From assembly GCA_001972305.1 (NCBI GenBank), contig BDDD01001476.1, forward strand, positions 169,004 to 233,003: DNA of 64,000 bases. The letters run 5' to 3'. Position 1 is the first letter of the stretch. Each line of letters starts with the position of its first letter. Positions 22,836 to 35,142 of the stretch are shown here, piece by piece. The position numbers and the translations under genes are program-made. Origin of the DNA: Cephalotus follicularis (Eukaryota; Streptophyta; Magnoliopsida; Oxalidales; Cephalotaceae). Below the pieces are notes generated by a model. It ran no database searches. It was not told where the DNA came from and saw nothing but the letters and a program-made list of their open reading frames with translations.

Positions 22836-23390
22836 TGTTTAGCATAAAAATGTGTTGTTTTTAATGTTTTATTTGTTATATTTTTATGCTTAGAATAGAC
22901 TACTTTGGTGGTGTTATATTGATTTTCAGATACAAGTGCTAAATAACCAAAGTACAAAAATATTGCCCAAAAATGTGCAAATTGGACCTTAAAAGAGTAA
23001 GGATTGAAGAATGGATAAATTCAGCAGAAAAAGAGCCAAAAGCGTCGACGTCTTCCTCTGCAGCAGAAATAGAAAGTTTAGATTTTTGCCATATTTTGTA
23101 ACTAGGATTACGTTTATTCCGTTTTTGATCAACTTTGTAGTATATAAACAATGTTATTTCGGCAGAAACAAGCAAGTAGGTAGATTAGGGTAGATTAGAG
23201 AGTCTGTGGAAGTAGCCACCTCCCTCCTTAGTTTAGTTTTCATAATGTTTGGTAGCTAGTTTTTCAAGGTTTTGGGTTAGAACAAAACCTAGATTGTTAT
23301 TGTTTCAATTCCATAAAAATCCTTGAATATTTTTATTTGTTCTTCAATATTTCTGCCTTCGCACACACTTTGTTTGTCTGATTAAAATCC
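22836..23390 (+). mobile_element. H 3' LTR, partial
   Basis: Starts TGTTTAGCATAAAAATG and aligns with D 5' LTR 35656-36480. Includes AAAGCGTCGACGTCTTC near 23039. Only the 5' part is present. Confidence 0.85.
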
Positions 23391-23544
23391 CCGGTACCCA
23401 GCATCAGAGCAAAACATAGTAAAATAATATAACAAGTCACAAAGTCACAAGTGTGAGAAGGTGACCAAGTCACCCAGAACATCGATCTTACCACTGCTCG
23501 GAAATCATATCACAATCCAATGAATATAGCAACAAAAGACAAAC
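23391..23544. other. Unassigned 154-bp spacer
   Basis: Lies between the H LTR and the part of C LTR that can be aligned. It contains CATCAGAGC and short GTCACAAAGTCACAAG repeats. It may be diverged LTR of family C or another chromovirus. No gene seen. Confidence 0.4.
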
Positions 23545-25092
23545 GGAATATAATCACGGCCAATATCATATATCACAAGAACACAGGGCACATATGCAAA
23601 CAACAGGACTCTCATCTGAAGAATAGAGAAAAGGAACATCCCATTCACAACGGAAATGTACAAAGGCACACAGCCACAAGGCAACAATTTCCAGCACAAG
23701 ATTCGAATTACTCAACTGTACCAACAATAAGGTTCAATTATATCGACACGGAGATGGAAAGAATATAATAGCAATAACAACCAAACAAAATACATCTTCG
23801 TAGGAGCCAAATCGATATACGACAACAACTGAAACATATATGTCCACAAGAGCCAGGTCGATACAACAGCCAAAGACTGGATGGACATATGATCACAACT
23901 AATTCATAGCAATATAGGGGTTCAGTCAAGAATGCCCAATAAAGGATTCCGAATATACGATGATGGAAACCAATCACAAGGGCTATCAACAAACTTAGGA
24001 ATCGTAAATACAGGATATCAACAATCATATGAATCAACAAGCCATGGCATTTAAAAATCACAATAGAGGCAATATCCAGCGTCAAGGAATGCCAACAAGA
24101 AATAAGATAAAGTAAGGAAGGAGATGTTCTACTCACAAATTCAATGCCCATTTCTATAACGAACTAACCCTTCAAAGCTTTGAATCGGCTATCGGATTCC
24201 CGTCATCGTTTCGAAACTCTATCAACCGTTACACTGCATTAACAACACATATCTGTTACTTTCTACATATATGCAGTTAACACTGTAAGTCACTGGAGCT
24301 TTGGCCAATTTCCAGTTAACCTGCCAAAGTTCCGACGACACCCAAAACAACCCCTAAAACAATTAATCAACTCACATTATTGATCGAAACTCACGGCGGC
24401 TCACCCGGAAACGGGCAGCCACGCCGACAGTGAGTTTGAATAACTGAGTCAACTCACCGGTCATCCAACAATTTAGGCCGCTTCACAAAAAAGGCACAAA
24501 ACCACCAGGCCTACACATCTCCACCCGAAACTCGGTCAGACTCGACGGCTGTCACCGTGCCGGAGCTCTGGCCGAGTCGCCATTGCACTGGTAACGCCAC
24601 CCCTAGCCTCCACAGCGTCCCGGCTACCCATTGGTGGCCAAGACTCGCCGGGAATCGGCGCAAAACACGGCGTCCTAGGTGACAGTGAGTCAAAACGTCG
24701 GCTTGACTCAAACGGCAAAAATCCGGCCGATTTCGGCCGAATAACGCTTCAACGGCCGTCAAGATGGGTAGAGCTGGTCTTGTAAACCAAGATCGGCCCA
24801 AACCGCGATGGCAACGGCGGGGAACACGCACCGACAGTAGCCGTCCGGCGTGGGGAGAAAAGAAGGAAAGAAGAAGAAAGGAGGGAGAGGGAAGGCTTAC
24901 CGTCGACGGTGAGGACCTGCGCTGCTCCTCCCGGTCCGGCGCCTTGCGCCGTCGTCTCTCTCTCACTCTCTCCCGCCATCTCTCTCTGTCTTCTTTCTTC
25001 TCACACGGGCGATATATTTATAATAACAACATTAGTAATATTATGCTCACGTCATGCACATCGACTTCGTAAAAGTGACACGGGGTGTCACA
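23545..25092 (-). mobile_element. C 3' LTR, partial
   Basis: Nearly identical to 29390-31060 apart from a block of about 118 bp present only in the right copy (GC hairpins and the C/T homopolymers). Ends GGGGTGTCACA at 25092 beside the polypurine tract. Frames of about 150 codons on the minus strand are shared by both LTRs but lie in GC-rich LTR and have no recognised domain. Confidence 0.88.
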
Positions 25093-27783
25093 ATCTCCCC
25101 CCCTTAAGAAATTTCGTCCCCGAAATTTACTCACATCACATGGGAAAGAAAACTATGTATCGCATGCCCATGTATCTGTACTGGTACTCCCTCAACACTG
25201 ATACGTGGAAGCTATCATGGATACATTCTAGTTATGTAAATAAGTTGAATTGGTAGACAAATGCACCAATACATAGAGTGGTGTTGAATGATCCAATGTC
25301 GTTGGACTGAGAGTCAACTCGCAGCTTTCTAACTTAATCACTCTTGTACCGTGATGCCCGCAGGAACACTTTTTCATTCAGCTGAAACTTCATGTTCACG
25401 CGACATTTATTTACGAACTCCTCACTGATACTGTCCCCAGATGAGCGTATCCAGTGTTGCCAACCATACACGTTTCATGGAGGTGTCATGCCATTAGCCT
25501 GTGTCTATGAAAGTCTTAAGACAAGCTCATTTTAGAACTATTTTCACCCAATCATGCTTCTGCTGCGCCACTCTTATGGGATCCGGTGCATTAGTGCTGA
25601 AATGATCGCACCCCCAAAGAGTCTAGATCATACATGAACCGAATCGACAGAATAAGCCATTAGATAGGTCATCCCAGCATGACTTATATCGCATCATCCT
25701 TTAGCGGTATCCGTGACGGTCATACAATGAAGTCCATCGCGACATGCTCCCATATAATGTCAAAAGCCACATGAGCCACCCATTGAAGCCAACATGCAAG
25801 TTTGTGGGGTCAACAAGGCACATGAACATCATACGTGTCAAGCGACAACACTTGGACAGCGAATAAGGAACAAAGTCCCATGCTCATTTCATATCCCGTA
25901 TCTGATTGCACGAGAAAGGTGTAGAAGTCCACGAATAAACAACATATGCTTGAAGCATAAGAACTCAAACGCAACCCACCAATAGCAAGGATGCCCAAAG
26001 ACAAAACTGAAAAGACATGCGTATCGATCGATCGATGAATCAATATGGAGCCAGCCAAGCCACGCAATCAGAATCCCGCTCAAGCGCCCGTATGTATACA
26101 AGTAAGAAGTTATCTGAACGAACCACAATCCAAAACGATGAATAGTCAACATCAAATGTGTGGAAATGTCGAGAGAATCCAATGCTAGCACCGTTAGGCG
26201 TGATGTAAGAATGAGTAAAAACTCCTGGTGCAGAAAATCAAGGCTGACGATTGAAGCATCGTGTATAAAATGCACAGGCTCAAAGCATCATGAAGGCAGG
26301 TTGTATATACTCATGTCATCATGTGTACAAAACGTAAATCACAGGCAGAACGTGCACATAATTACGCAGATAAACCTCGTGCAAGCACCACATTATGCAT
26401 TCACAATCACCAAGCAAGTAGCAAAAAGTGCACAGAATAGCATGCATACAAATTCATCGTGTGGACAACGAATGTATCGTCCACATAAAATGCACACGAG
26501 CGCACATCAAGATACACGTACAACAGCCAAGCGCACAACAATTAGCATCAATAGCACCAGGACACTGCAATCGTCACACACACTTCTGCTTGAGAATATA
26601 AAGCAGCTACAATAGCTTGAAGTTTCGTTGTTGCTCTGTATTGGTTTACAGTCATATCGAACATCTGGTGATCAAAACTACAATATTCTCTCTTCATGTG
26701 TTCTACCATAAGTGCTCCCTCAAGCGACGATATACTTGGAACTATTAAAAAGTATTGCAGAAAAATGGGTTATGATCTTCGCAAAACTTACGTCTGACAG
26801 TTTCATCGTGAGACGCACATAACCTGTCCATACATCAGCGTTCCGTTGTCTCAAAGCGAGCATTCAATGCGGTTACAATTCTATCACCGAGCATCGATGA
26901 TCCGGTCCTGCAATATAGGTCTCTCCCGAAGAGCAGATGATAGAGCTATCATGCGTAAGACTGATAGGATCACGTGCAATGATCTGAAAACTCATCCGAA
27001 GATAAGCAAAAGAAGTACAAAACTTCTTACTCAAAGCATCTGTAATCACGTTTGCATTGCGCTGAGGAATTCATCAGCGTAATCGTACTTTTTAATCGTC
27101 TCCATTGAGCTCTGCTCGAGGTTCGAATCTCTGTCTATCAAGATCTGCATAGGGCCGACATTCATCCACAATAGATTATGTCATCTCGGCATAACTCTTA
27201 TAGGCTAAATCCTTCACTATTCTCCGCTAACGGTTCAACTAAGTACTCAAACAAAAACGTACTATAATGGTTGCATGAACTTCTTGAATAATTCGTCACT
27301 GTCAACCATTCATCACTATGATTCTATCTTGAAACATATACAAGAACCATGGAGTAGTTCCTCCATTGCATATAAAGTGTTCTGTCACGTACATCGTGTC
27401 TTAATAGCTTACAAAGTCTCGAGTAGCTAGGTTATGGCCTGCTAGAACTCTGTCTCAGACATATCAATTTATAAAGGGCTATAAGGAAGATAACGTCATC
27501 GCAGCTAACTCGGCCTCCACCAAAACGAAGATAACATCTTAAAGTACCTCCGATCTTAAAGTCTCTAGCCTTACATCTTACTCTAGCTCCACATGAGCCA
27601 TCAATATGGTAACCATAAAAGGTTTTACTATTAATATCCACAGCGAGACCATCTTACCGCCCACGGGGCAAGCTACCGAACACATGACATGCAATGCATG
27701 ATATGCAAGAGTTTAAAAACCTTTTGAAAACATTTCACTTTAAAAGTCTAGAGAATCTAAAACCAAAAGCTCTGATACCAAAA
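25093..27783 (-). pseudogene. C interior: decayed gypsy pol remnant
   Basis: Only traces of Ty3/gypsy pol can be read. At about 27003-27063, minus strand, the segment NVITDALSKK matches the motif [10 protein letters not shown] that ends the RNase H region of chromoviruses, and the following bases resemble the adjacent conserved stretch. The rest (25110-26900) shows no recognisable domain in any frame. Polypurine tract 25094-25109 and primer site 27769-27780 are well kept. Many breaks; old or never autonomous. Confidence 0.6.
27769..27780 (-). promoter_or_regulatory. Primer-binding site of C
   Basis: GCTCTGATACCA on the plus strand, that is TGGTATCAGAGC on the minus strand, complementary to the 3' end of initiator methionine tRNA; three bases from the LTR end at 27784. 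Confidence 0.9.
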
Positions 27784-29110
27784 TGTCACACCCGTTCCCT
27801 ACAACAACCGATATCCTACTGAGAATGGATATGACGTTCCATATGACAACTTCCTTTCGGAAGTCACCACATGGTTTCTATAAAACTCACTTTAAACTTG
27901 GAAATCAAAAAGTTAAACGTTTCCAAAACTTTGAAAATTTTTCTAACTCTTAAATTTTTACGAAAATCGGGCATGTAGTATTCGTTTATAGGACTATGCC
28001 CCCTGTAAATAAAAACACAGTTTATATACACACTCCCGAAGGAGGAATCAACAGTTTTAAAATGGGCTAAGCCCTCAGCAAACCAAAATTTTAAAGCAGT
28101 AAACTTAGGTTGGGCTCAGCCTCAACCATATTATCAAGCAAGAAGCATAAATATATAGGACTCGACCCCTCTAAAAGCAAAACCATAACAGAAAACCGTT
28201 TATATAAAACATAAGTAAATGCATGAATTAAATGATGATGTCGTGATAATATGATGCATGTGTTGAAATCCTGGTAGCATGCCCTGCCTCCGTGGTCCAT
28301 CATCTACTGAACAGATATAACTATCATCTGCCTCTATCTGGAAGGAAAGGAAAAGGAGGGGGTTAGTCCAAAAGACTAAGTGAGTAGAAACAACAAATAC
28401 ATCTCCAATAACCATGTATCAAATAATATGAGAAATAATATAAGCTCAAAGTAAAATACAAAGTAAATCTACGGTAAGAATGAAATCAAGAATCACAAAG
28501 GAAATAAAGATCCAAAGGGATAGTCAAAATCCACTGAAGATGTCAAGATCCATAAGATTTCATGATCCACAAAAGGATATCGAGATTCCACAAAAGTTAA
28601 CTCATAAAAAGGGAATCAAGATAAGCAAGTATGAGCGAAATCCAAGAAGGAAATCTCGATATTCAACAAATGGCTCCACAATATAAACATGAGTCAAGAA
28701 TAAGAACAAGCTCCGCAAAAGAGATGAAGACCATCTGAATATCCAACAATTAAGTTCCACAGATAAGAACATAGATATTAACAAGGCTCCATAAAGGTAC
28801 GCTCAAACTCATCAAATGCAATAACTCAAGAATCCATGAAACAATCTCAATGATTACGTCAATACTCTACAATACGATAGACTCACAAAGAAATAACCAG
28901 TGACACAACAAAGAAGTCCACTGAACAAATAGCAAAGTCAAGATAGAAATCCAATACATGAGAGTCACAATAAATCCAAGTATCTGAATATCAAACTCAA
29001 AGATACGATCATAAATCAAATATCAAACATCAAGAATGTAATATGTGCCCAAAGAATCATAAACAACCAAATATAAGGGGATGCTGGTACCAATCCTGTC
29101 ACTGTCTCAT

Positions 29111-29172
29111 ATCCCCGCCAAATCACATGGCGTCATATCATATCCCCGCCAAATCACATGGCGTCACATCAT
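29111..29172. repeat. 31-bp direct repeat, two copies, each a small hairpin
   Basis: CATATCCCCGCCAAATCACA begins each copy, period 31. CGCC (29117-29120) pairs with GGCG (29130-29133), and again at 29148-29151 and 29161-29164, 9-nt loops. Confidence 0.85.
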
Positions 29173-30940
29173 AACCGCTGCAGCAATAATATCGGGCCAA
29201 TAGGCTACAAGATGTGTACATCACCCTTCATACACCGGTGCAGAGTGCCTATGGTAAGCATAACATCCATACCTCGCACGAGGGGCCGACATATACCGCA
29301 CGGACCCTAGCCCTCGCCGAGAAAACCCGCACGCACACTCAACCTCATCCGAGGGACCCGCGTGCAATATATATATATCCACAACCGAATATAATCACGG
29401 CCAATATCATATATCACAAGAACACAGGGCACATATGCAAACAACAGGACTCTCATCTGAAGAATAGAGAAAAGGAACATCCCATTCACAACGGAAATGT
29501 ACAAAGGCACACAGCCACAAGGCAACAATTTCCAGCACAAGATTCGAATTACTCAACGGTACCAACAACAAGGTTCAATTATATCGACACAGAGATGGAA
29601 AGAATATAATAGCAATAACAACCAAACAAAATACATCTTCGTAGGAGCCAAATCGATATACGACAACAACATAAACATATATGTCCACAAGAGCCAGGTA
29701 GATACAACAGCCAAAGACTGGATGGACATATGATCACAACTAATTTATAGCAATATAGGGGTTCAGTCAAGAATGGCCAATAAAGGATTCCGAATATACG
29801 ATGATGGAAACCAATCACAAGGGCTATCAACAAGCTTAGGAATCGTAAATACAGGATATCAACAATCATATGAATCAACAAGCTATGGCATTTAAAAATC
29901 ACAACAGAGGCAATATCCAGCGTCAAGGAATACCAACAACAAATAAGATAAAGTAAGGAAGGAGATGTTCTACTCACAAACTCAATGCCCATTTCTATAA
30001 CGAACTAACCCCTCGAAGCTTTGAATCGGCTATCGGATTCCCGTCATCGTTTCGAAACTCTATCAACCGTTACACTACATTAACAACACATATATGTTAC
30101 TTTCTACATATACGCAGTTAACACTGTAAGTCACTGGAGCTTTGGCCAATTTCCAGTTAACCTGCCAAAGTTCCGACGACACCCAAAACAACCCCTAAAA
30201 TAATTAATCAACTCACATTATTGATCGAAACTCACGGCGGCTCACCCGGAAACGGGCAACCACCGCCGGCAGTGAGTTTGTCTCACTGAGTCAACTCACC
30301 GGTCATCCAACAATTTAGGCCGCTTCACAAAAACATCACAAAACCACCAGGCCTACACATCTCCACCCGAAACTCGGTCAGACTCGGCGGCTGTCGCAGT
30401 GCCGGAGCTCTGGCCGAGTCGCCATTGCACTGGTAACGCCACCCCTAGCCTCCACAGCGTCCCGTCTACCCATTGGTGGACGAGACTCGCCGGGAATCGG
30501 CGCAAAACACGGCGTCTCAGGTGACAGTGAGTCAAAACGTCTGCTTGACTCAAACGGCAAAAATCCGGCCGATTTCGGCCGAATAACGCTTCAACGGCCG
30601 TCAAGATGGGTAGATCTGGTCTTGTAAACCAAGACCGGCCCAAACCGCGATGGCAACGGTGGCGAACGCGCACCGATAGTAGCCGTCGGGCATGGGGAGA
30701 AAAGAAGGAAAGAAGAAGAAAGGAGGGAGAGGGAAGGCTTACCGTCGACGGTGAGGACCTGCGCTGCTCCTCCCGGTCCGGTGCCTTGCGCCGTCGTCTC
30801 TCTCTCACTCTCTCCCGCCATCTCTCTCCAAATATCTCTCTGTCTTCTTTCTTCTCACACGGGCGCTCAACGCCCCTGTCTTGTTTTCATTTTTTACTTT
30901 AAGGCGCTAGGCGCCTTCTAGCGCCTTCAGCCGATTCCAA

Positions 30941-30967
30941 CCCCCCCCCCCCCCCCCCTTTTTTTTT
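30941..30967. repeat. C18 then T9 homopolymer run
   Basis: Eighteen C followed by nine T in the right C LTR only. Length in an assembly is uncertain for such runs. Confidence 0.8.
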
Positions 30968-31060
30968 AATCATAATAGATATATTTATAATAACAACATT
31001 AGTAATATTATGCTCACGTCATGCACATCGACTTCGTAAAAGTGACACGGGGGTGTCACA

Positions 31061-31575
31061 TCAATATGGAAAGAGAAAAAAACATCAATTAAAAAGCTCA
31101 ACCAAGATCATCAAAGCTCAATATCAAAGTTCTTTGTGTGGTTTTAGCCTATCGTTGTTCTTATTTATTTGAGAGATATTATCTTGTAAAATCCAACCTT
31201 TGAGAGGTTAAAATCAAACACAAATACTTCATTATACATCTTGAATTTAATAGGGGAGTGAACCCTATGGGAGTGAACCCAAAAATTGTAAGTGATTGAG
31301 GTCAATCACGAACAAGTATAAAGGTGCACCGAATAGCGCCTGCAAATTTATTCGGAGAACTAGTGGAAACTCAAGGAGATCCTTGGGAAAAGTGGACGTA
31401 GGCAAGAGTTAAGCCAAACCACTCTAAAACCATGTTTGAAACTCTCTAACCTTCTCTCTTTAATTATTTTATCTATTTGCTTTTGATTTCATATATATTT
31501 TGTGTTCATTGTTTTCACTTGAAATTACGAAAAAAGTTATTTACATTTTAGAAACTACAATTCAACCCCCCCTGT
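31061..31575 (+). mobile_element. Copia-3 5' LTR, 3' portion
   Basis: Includes ACTAGTGGAAACTCAAGGAG and the A/T-rich end before TTCAACCCCCCCTG, typical of Sirevirus LTR ends. Similar to 1537-1736. Confidence 0.7.
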
Positions 31576-31773
31576 AGTTTATTCAGTATGTTATCTCTTG
31601 TAATTTTTATGGGAAGTTTGGACGTACTTCATATACATGTTGGCATAGAAGTTATAATGTTAATGTTAAAATGGTTTGGGTTCCAAAAGGAACTTTTACA
31701 ACTAACCTAAAAGGACCCAAAGTTGTTTGGGTACCAAAAACATCAACTTGATTTTTATTCCTTGTAGGAGCAC
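31576..31773 (+). pseudogene. Copia-3 gag tail remnant
   Basis: About 200 bp resembling the last zinc-knuckle module and the GPKVVWVPKTST end of gag seen in Copia-1 and -2. The rest of gag is not in the window. Broken. Confidence 0.6.
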
Positions 31774-34700
31774 TTGAATGCCAAAACCAATCAATGGTAT
31801 ATGGATAGTGGATGCTCGAAATATATGACGGGTAACAAAAATCAATTCATTACCCCAAAGCTAAAAGACGGAGGACTTGTAACTTTTGGAGACAATGCGA
31901 AAGGGAAGATTGAAGGAGTTGGCACTATAGGTAAAAATTCCTCAAATTTTATTGATAATGTCTTATTTGTTAGAGGACTCAAACATAACCTCCTTAGCAT
32001 AAGTCAATTATGTGATAAAGGTTATAGAGTTACATTCAAAAAGACACATTGCATTGTAGTAAATGTTTTAGATAATTCAATCAAGTTCATTGGATATAGA
32101 CAAGACAATGTTTATGTTGTTAATATAAAAGACCTTGATTTTCAAAATGTTAAATCTCTTGTTTCTATGAACTATGATAATAGTTGGTTATGGCATAGGA
32201 GATTAGCACATGCTATTATGGATACTATCTCCAAAATTTTGAAACTGGATCTTGTTAAAGGCCTTCCCAAAATCTCTTTTGAAAAAGATAAAATTTGTGA
32301 TGCTTGTCAAATGGGAAAGCAAACAAGAACATCTTTTAAAAGTAAAAATGTTATTTCTACAACTATGCCATTAGAACTATTACACATGGACTTGTTTGGA
32401 CCATCTAGAACTAGAAGCCTTGGTGGAAAACAATTTGCTTTAGTAATTGTTGATGATTTTTCAGGGTTTACTTGGACTTTATTTTTGACAAATAAAAGTG
32501 ATGCCTTTAATGAATTTAAAATATTTTGTAAAAAGTTCAAAATGAAAAGAACTCTACTATTAAGTCTATAAGAAGTGATCATGGTAGAGAATTTGAAAAT
32601 GTTGATTTTGAAATCTTTTGTAATGAAAATGGTTTTAATCATAATTTTTCAACCCCTAGAACTCCTCAACAAAATGGAGTTATAGAAAGGCAAAATCGTA
32701 CTTTACAAGAAATGGCTAGAACTATGTTATGTGAAAATAGTTTACCTAAATATTTTTGGGCTGAGGCCGTAAACACTGCATGCTTGTGTTGAATCGAATA
32801 ACAATAAGGCCGATTCTCAAAATTATGAAGGCAGAGAAAGCTTAACATTAGTTACTTTCGAGCCTTTGGGTGCAAGTGTTTTGTGCATAACAACGGAAAG
32901 GACAACCTCGGTAAGTTTGATGCAAAAGCTGACGATGGTATATTTCTTGGATACTCCAACTCTAGTAAAGCTTATAGAATTTTCAATAAGAAACGATTAG
33001 TTGTTGAAGAATCTATGCGTGTTATATTTGATGAATCTAATGTTTCTATCTCTACTCTTATTGATGATGATGACATTGATTTACTTCAAGAAAATGTTAA
33101 TGATATATCTTTGAATGATAGTAAACCTTTAGATGATGTAGTTGGAACATCCTCTCAAACTTTAGATATTCCCCAAGTTAGGAATATAAATCTTGTTAGA
33201 GACCATCCTAGTGATGCAATCATAGGTAACCCTTCTAGAGTTGTAACTACTAGGTCATCATACAATGCGTGTAACTATTTTGCTTTTCTTTCACAAATCG
33301 AGCCTAAAAATATAAATGAGGTTGAAGTTGATGAATTTTGGATTATAACTATGCAAGAAGAGCTAAATCAGTTTAAACGTAACAATGTATGGGAACTTGT
33401 AGCTAGACTTAATGATAATTCGGTTATTGGTACAAAATGGGGTTTTAGAAATAAAATGGATGATCAAGGTATAGTTGTTAGGAACAAGGCTAGACTTGTT
33501 GCTAAGGGCCGTTCTCAAGAAGAAGGGATAGATTTTTATGGAACATATGCTCCCGTAGCTAGACTAGAATCCATTCGCATGTTACTTGCTTTTGCATCTC
33601 ATAAAAATTTTACTTTATATCAAATGGATGTTAAAAGTGCGTTTTAAAATGGATTTATAAAAGAGCAAGTTTTTGTTGAACAACCACCTGGTTTTATTGA
33701 TCTTTTTTATCCCGATCATGTTTTTAAATTGCAAAAAGCTTTGTACGGTTTAAAACAAGCTCCACGAGCTTGGTATGACAGATTGAGCAATTTGTTAATT
33801 TTAAATGATTTTAAAAGTGGTTTTGTTGATATTACCTTGTTACAAAGAAACATAATGATGATATCTTGATTGTGAAAATTTATGTGGGTGATATTGTATT
33901 TGGTTCTACTAACGATTTGTTATGTAAGAATTTTGCTAAGTTGATGCAAGATGAGTTAGAAATGAGTATGATGGGAGCACTTAGTATCTTTCTTGGACTA
34001 CAAATTAGACAACTCAAAGACGGGATCTTCATAAGTCAATCCAAATATGTGAGGGATCTACTCAAAGGCTTTGGTTTAGAGAATGCAAAACATAGGAAGA
34101 CACCGATGAGTACTTCAACAAAGCTGGATAAGGATGAGAAAGGTAAATATGTTGATCAAAAGCTTTTTAGAAGTATGATTGGTTCTTTGTTATATCTTAC
34201 TGCAAGTAGACCTGACATATTATTTGTTGTGTGTTTGTGTGCACATTTTCAGTCTGATTCTAAAGAATCACATCTTTTTGCTGCAAAACGTATTTTTAAA
34301 TATCTTGCATATACACATACACTAGGGTTATGGTATTCTAGAGATTCTAATTTTGAATTGGATACCTATTCTGATGTCGACTTTGGTGGATACAAAGTTG
34401 ACCGAAATAGCACAAGTGGCTCTTGTCAATTCAGAGGTAGCATGTTAGTCTCATGGTTCAGTAAAAAGCAAAACTCTGTTGCATTATCTACTACTGAGGC
34501 TGAGTACATTGTGGCCGAAAGTTGTTATGCCCAAGCACTTTGGATGAAACAACAATTAGTAGATTATGGCTATGGATTTTGTAAAATTCCTATTAAATGT
34601 GATAACACTAGTAGCATTTGTCTGTCTAAAAATCCTGTTCATCATTCTAGAACAAAGCATATAGACATTAGACATCACTTTATTAGAGATCACATAGAAA

Positions 34701-34825
34701 AAGAAGATGTTACTCTCACATATATTCCCACACAAGAACAGATTGCTGATATTTTAACCAAACCACGTGATGAAAGTACATTCTCACACTTTAGGAGAGA
34801 ACTAGGCTTATGTGAAATGGAATAG
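31774..34825 (+). pseudogene. Copia-3 pol remnant
   Basis: Protease WYMDSGCSKYMTGNK; GAG-pre-integrase NSWLWHRRLAH and CDACQMGKQTRTS; integrase LLHMDLFGPSRTRSLGG and [43 protein letters not shown] and [13 protein letters not shown]; RNase H VDFGGYKVDRNSTSG, STTEAEYIVAES; ends ILTKPRDESTFSHF. Same order and near-normal length as other Sireviruses. Broken, about four or five interruptions. Confidence 0.92.
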
Positions 34826-35142
34826 TTTCATATGCATCAATGTCTTTGATTAAGGGGGAGCTATGAATCCTTTTTGGATCTTTCAAAAAAGGGGGAGTGT
34901 ACTTTATTGGTGTTGTGCTTTATTGGTGACATGTGTTGTATGGGTGTATGTAAAATGGGAGTGTGATTAAGGGAGAGTTTTCAATTCTTTGATTCTTTGA
35001 TTAATCTTTGTTTCCTAAAATTATTGGTATTTGAGATGACATATGCATAGTGTGTATTGACATGTTACTTATTGCACAAGTTAAATTTATGTTTTATACC
35101 TTCCTATTGTGAATGTTTTGTTATCTTCAAAAAGATGGAGAT
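34826..35142 (+). other. Copia-3 3' zone with multiple purine tracts
   Basis: AAGGGGGAGC (about 34853), AAAAAAGGGGGAGTG (about 34886), AATGGGAGTG (about 34955), AAGGGAGAG (about 34969) and AAAAAGATGGAGAT beside the LTR. No gene. Confidence 0.75.

Larger units (their letters stand above)
21000..23390 (+). mobile_element. Athila-like element H, 3' part, broken
   Basis: Begins inside gag (EEKKEQLMEIPKRSFDPP matches D near 59960-60020) and continues through protease, a short scrambled RT/integrase region, a 3' zone with polypurine tract, and part of the 3' LTR. Same family as D by protein and LTR. No 5' LTR or primer site present. Few breaks in what remains, but most of pol is not represented. 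Confidence 0.85.
23545..31060 (-). mobile_element. Element C: chromovirus-like (Tekay/Del type), non-autonomous or decayed
   Basis: Read on the minus strand: 5' LTR 31060-27784, primer site TGGTATCAGAGC at 27780-27769, interior 27783-25093, polypurine AAGGGGGGGAGAT next to 25092, 3' LTR 25092-23545 (partial). The interior is only about 2.7 kb and highly decayed, while the shared LTR parts differ by about 2% by eye. It is inserted in the Copia-3 5' LTR; TCAAT (31061-31065) may be one copy of the target duplication, the partner is not visible. Confidence 0.85.
27784..31060 (-). mobile_element. C 5' LTR, complete, 3277 bp
   Basis: Bounded by TGTCACACCCG (27784) and GGGGTGTCACA (31060). Contents as displayed: A/T-rich 27850-28350; a GGGTTAGTCCAAAAGACTAAG block at about 28360-28385 shared in form with E and K; an AAATCCA/CAAGAT-rich tract 28480-29060; a hairpin cluster 29085-29385; the region shared with the left LTR; GC-rich 30230-30800; CT tract; hairpins 30858-30930; homopolymers 30941-30967. 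Confidence 0.9.

Noticed and set aside
23391-23544. CATCAGAGC as a primer-binding site of a further element
   Set aside because: Match is partial and no LTR end lies beside it.
24511-24966. 151-codon minus-strand frame kept in both C LTRs (also 30353-30808)
   Set aside because: The LTRs are about 98% identical, so conservation is not informative; composition is that of GC-rich LTR and no domain is seen.
25794-26615. Open frames inside element C interior
   Set aside because: No similarity to gag, pol or a host domain; surrounding sequence is decayed element interior.
27769-27780. tRNA-like match TGGTATCAGAGC
   Set aside because: Only the tRNA 3'-end complement next to an LTR; it is a primer-binding site, not a tRNA gene. 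The same holds for 53919-53931.
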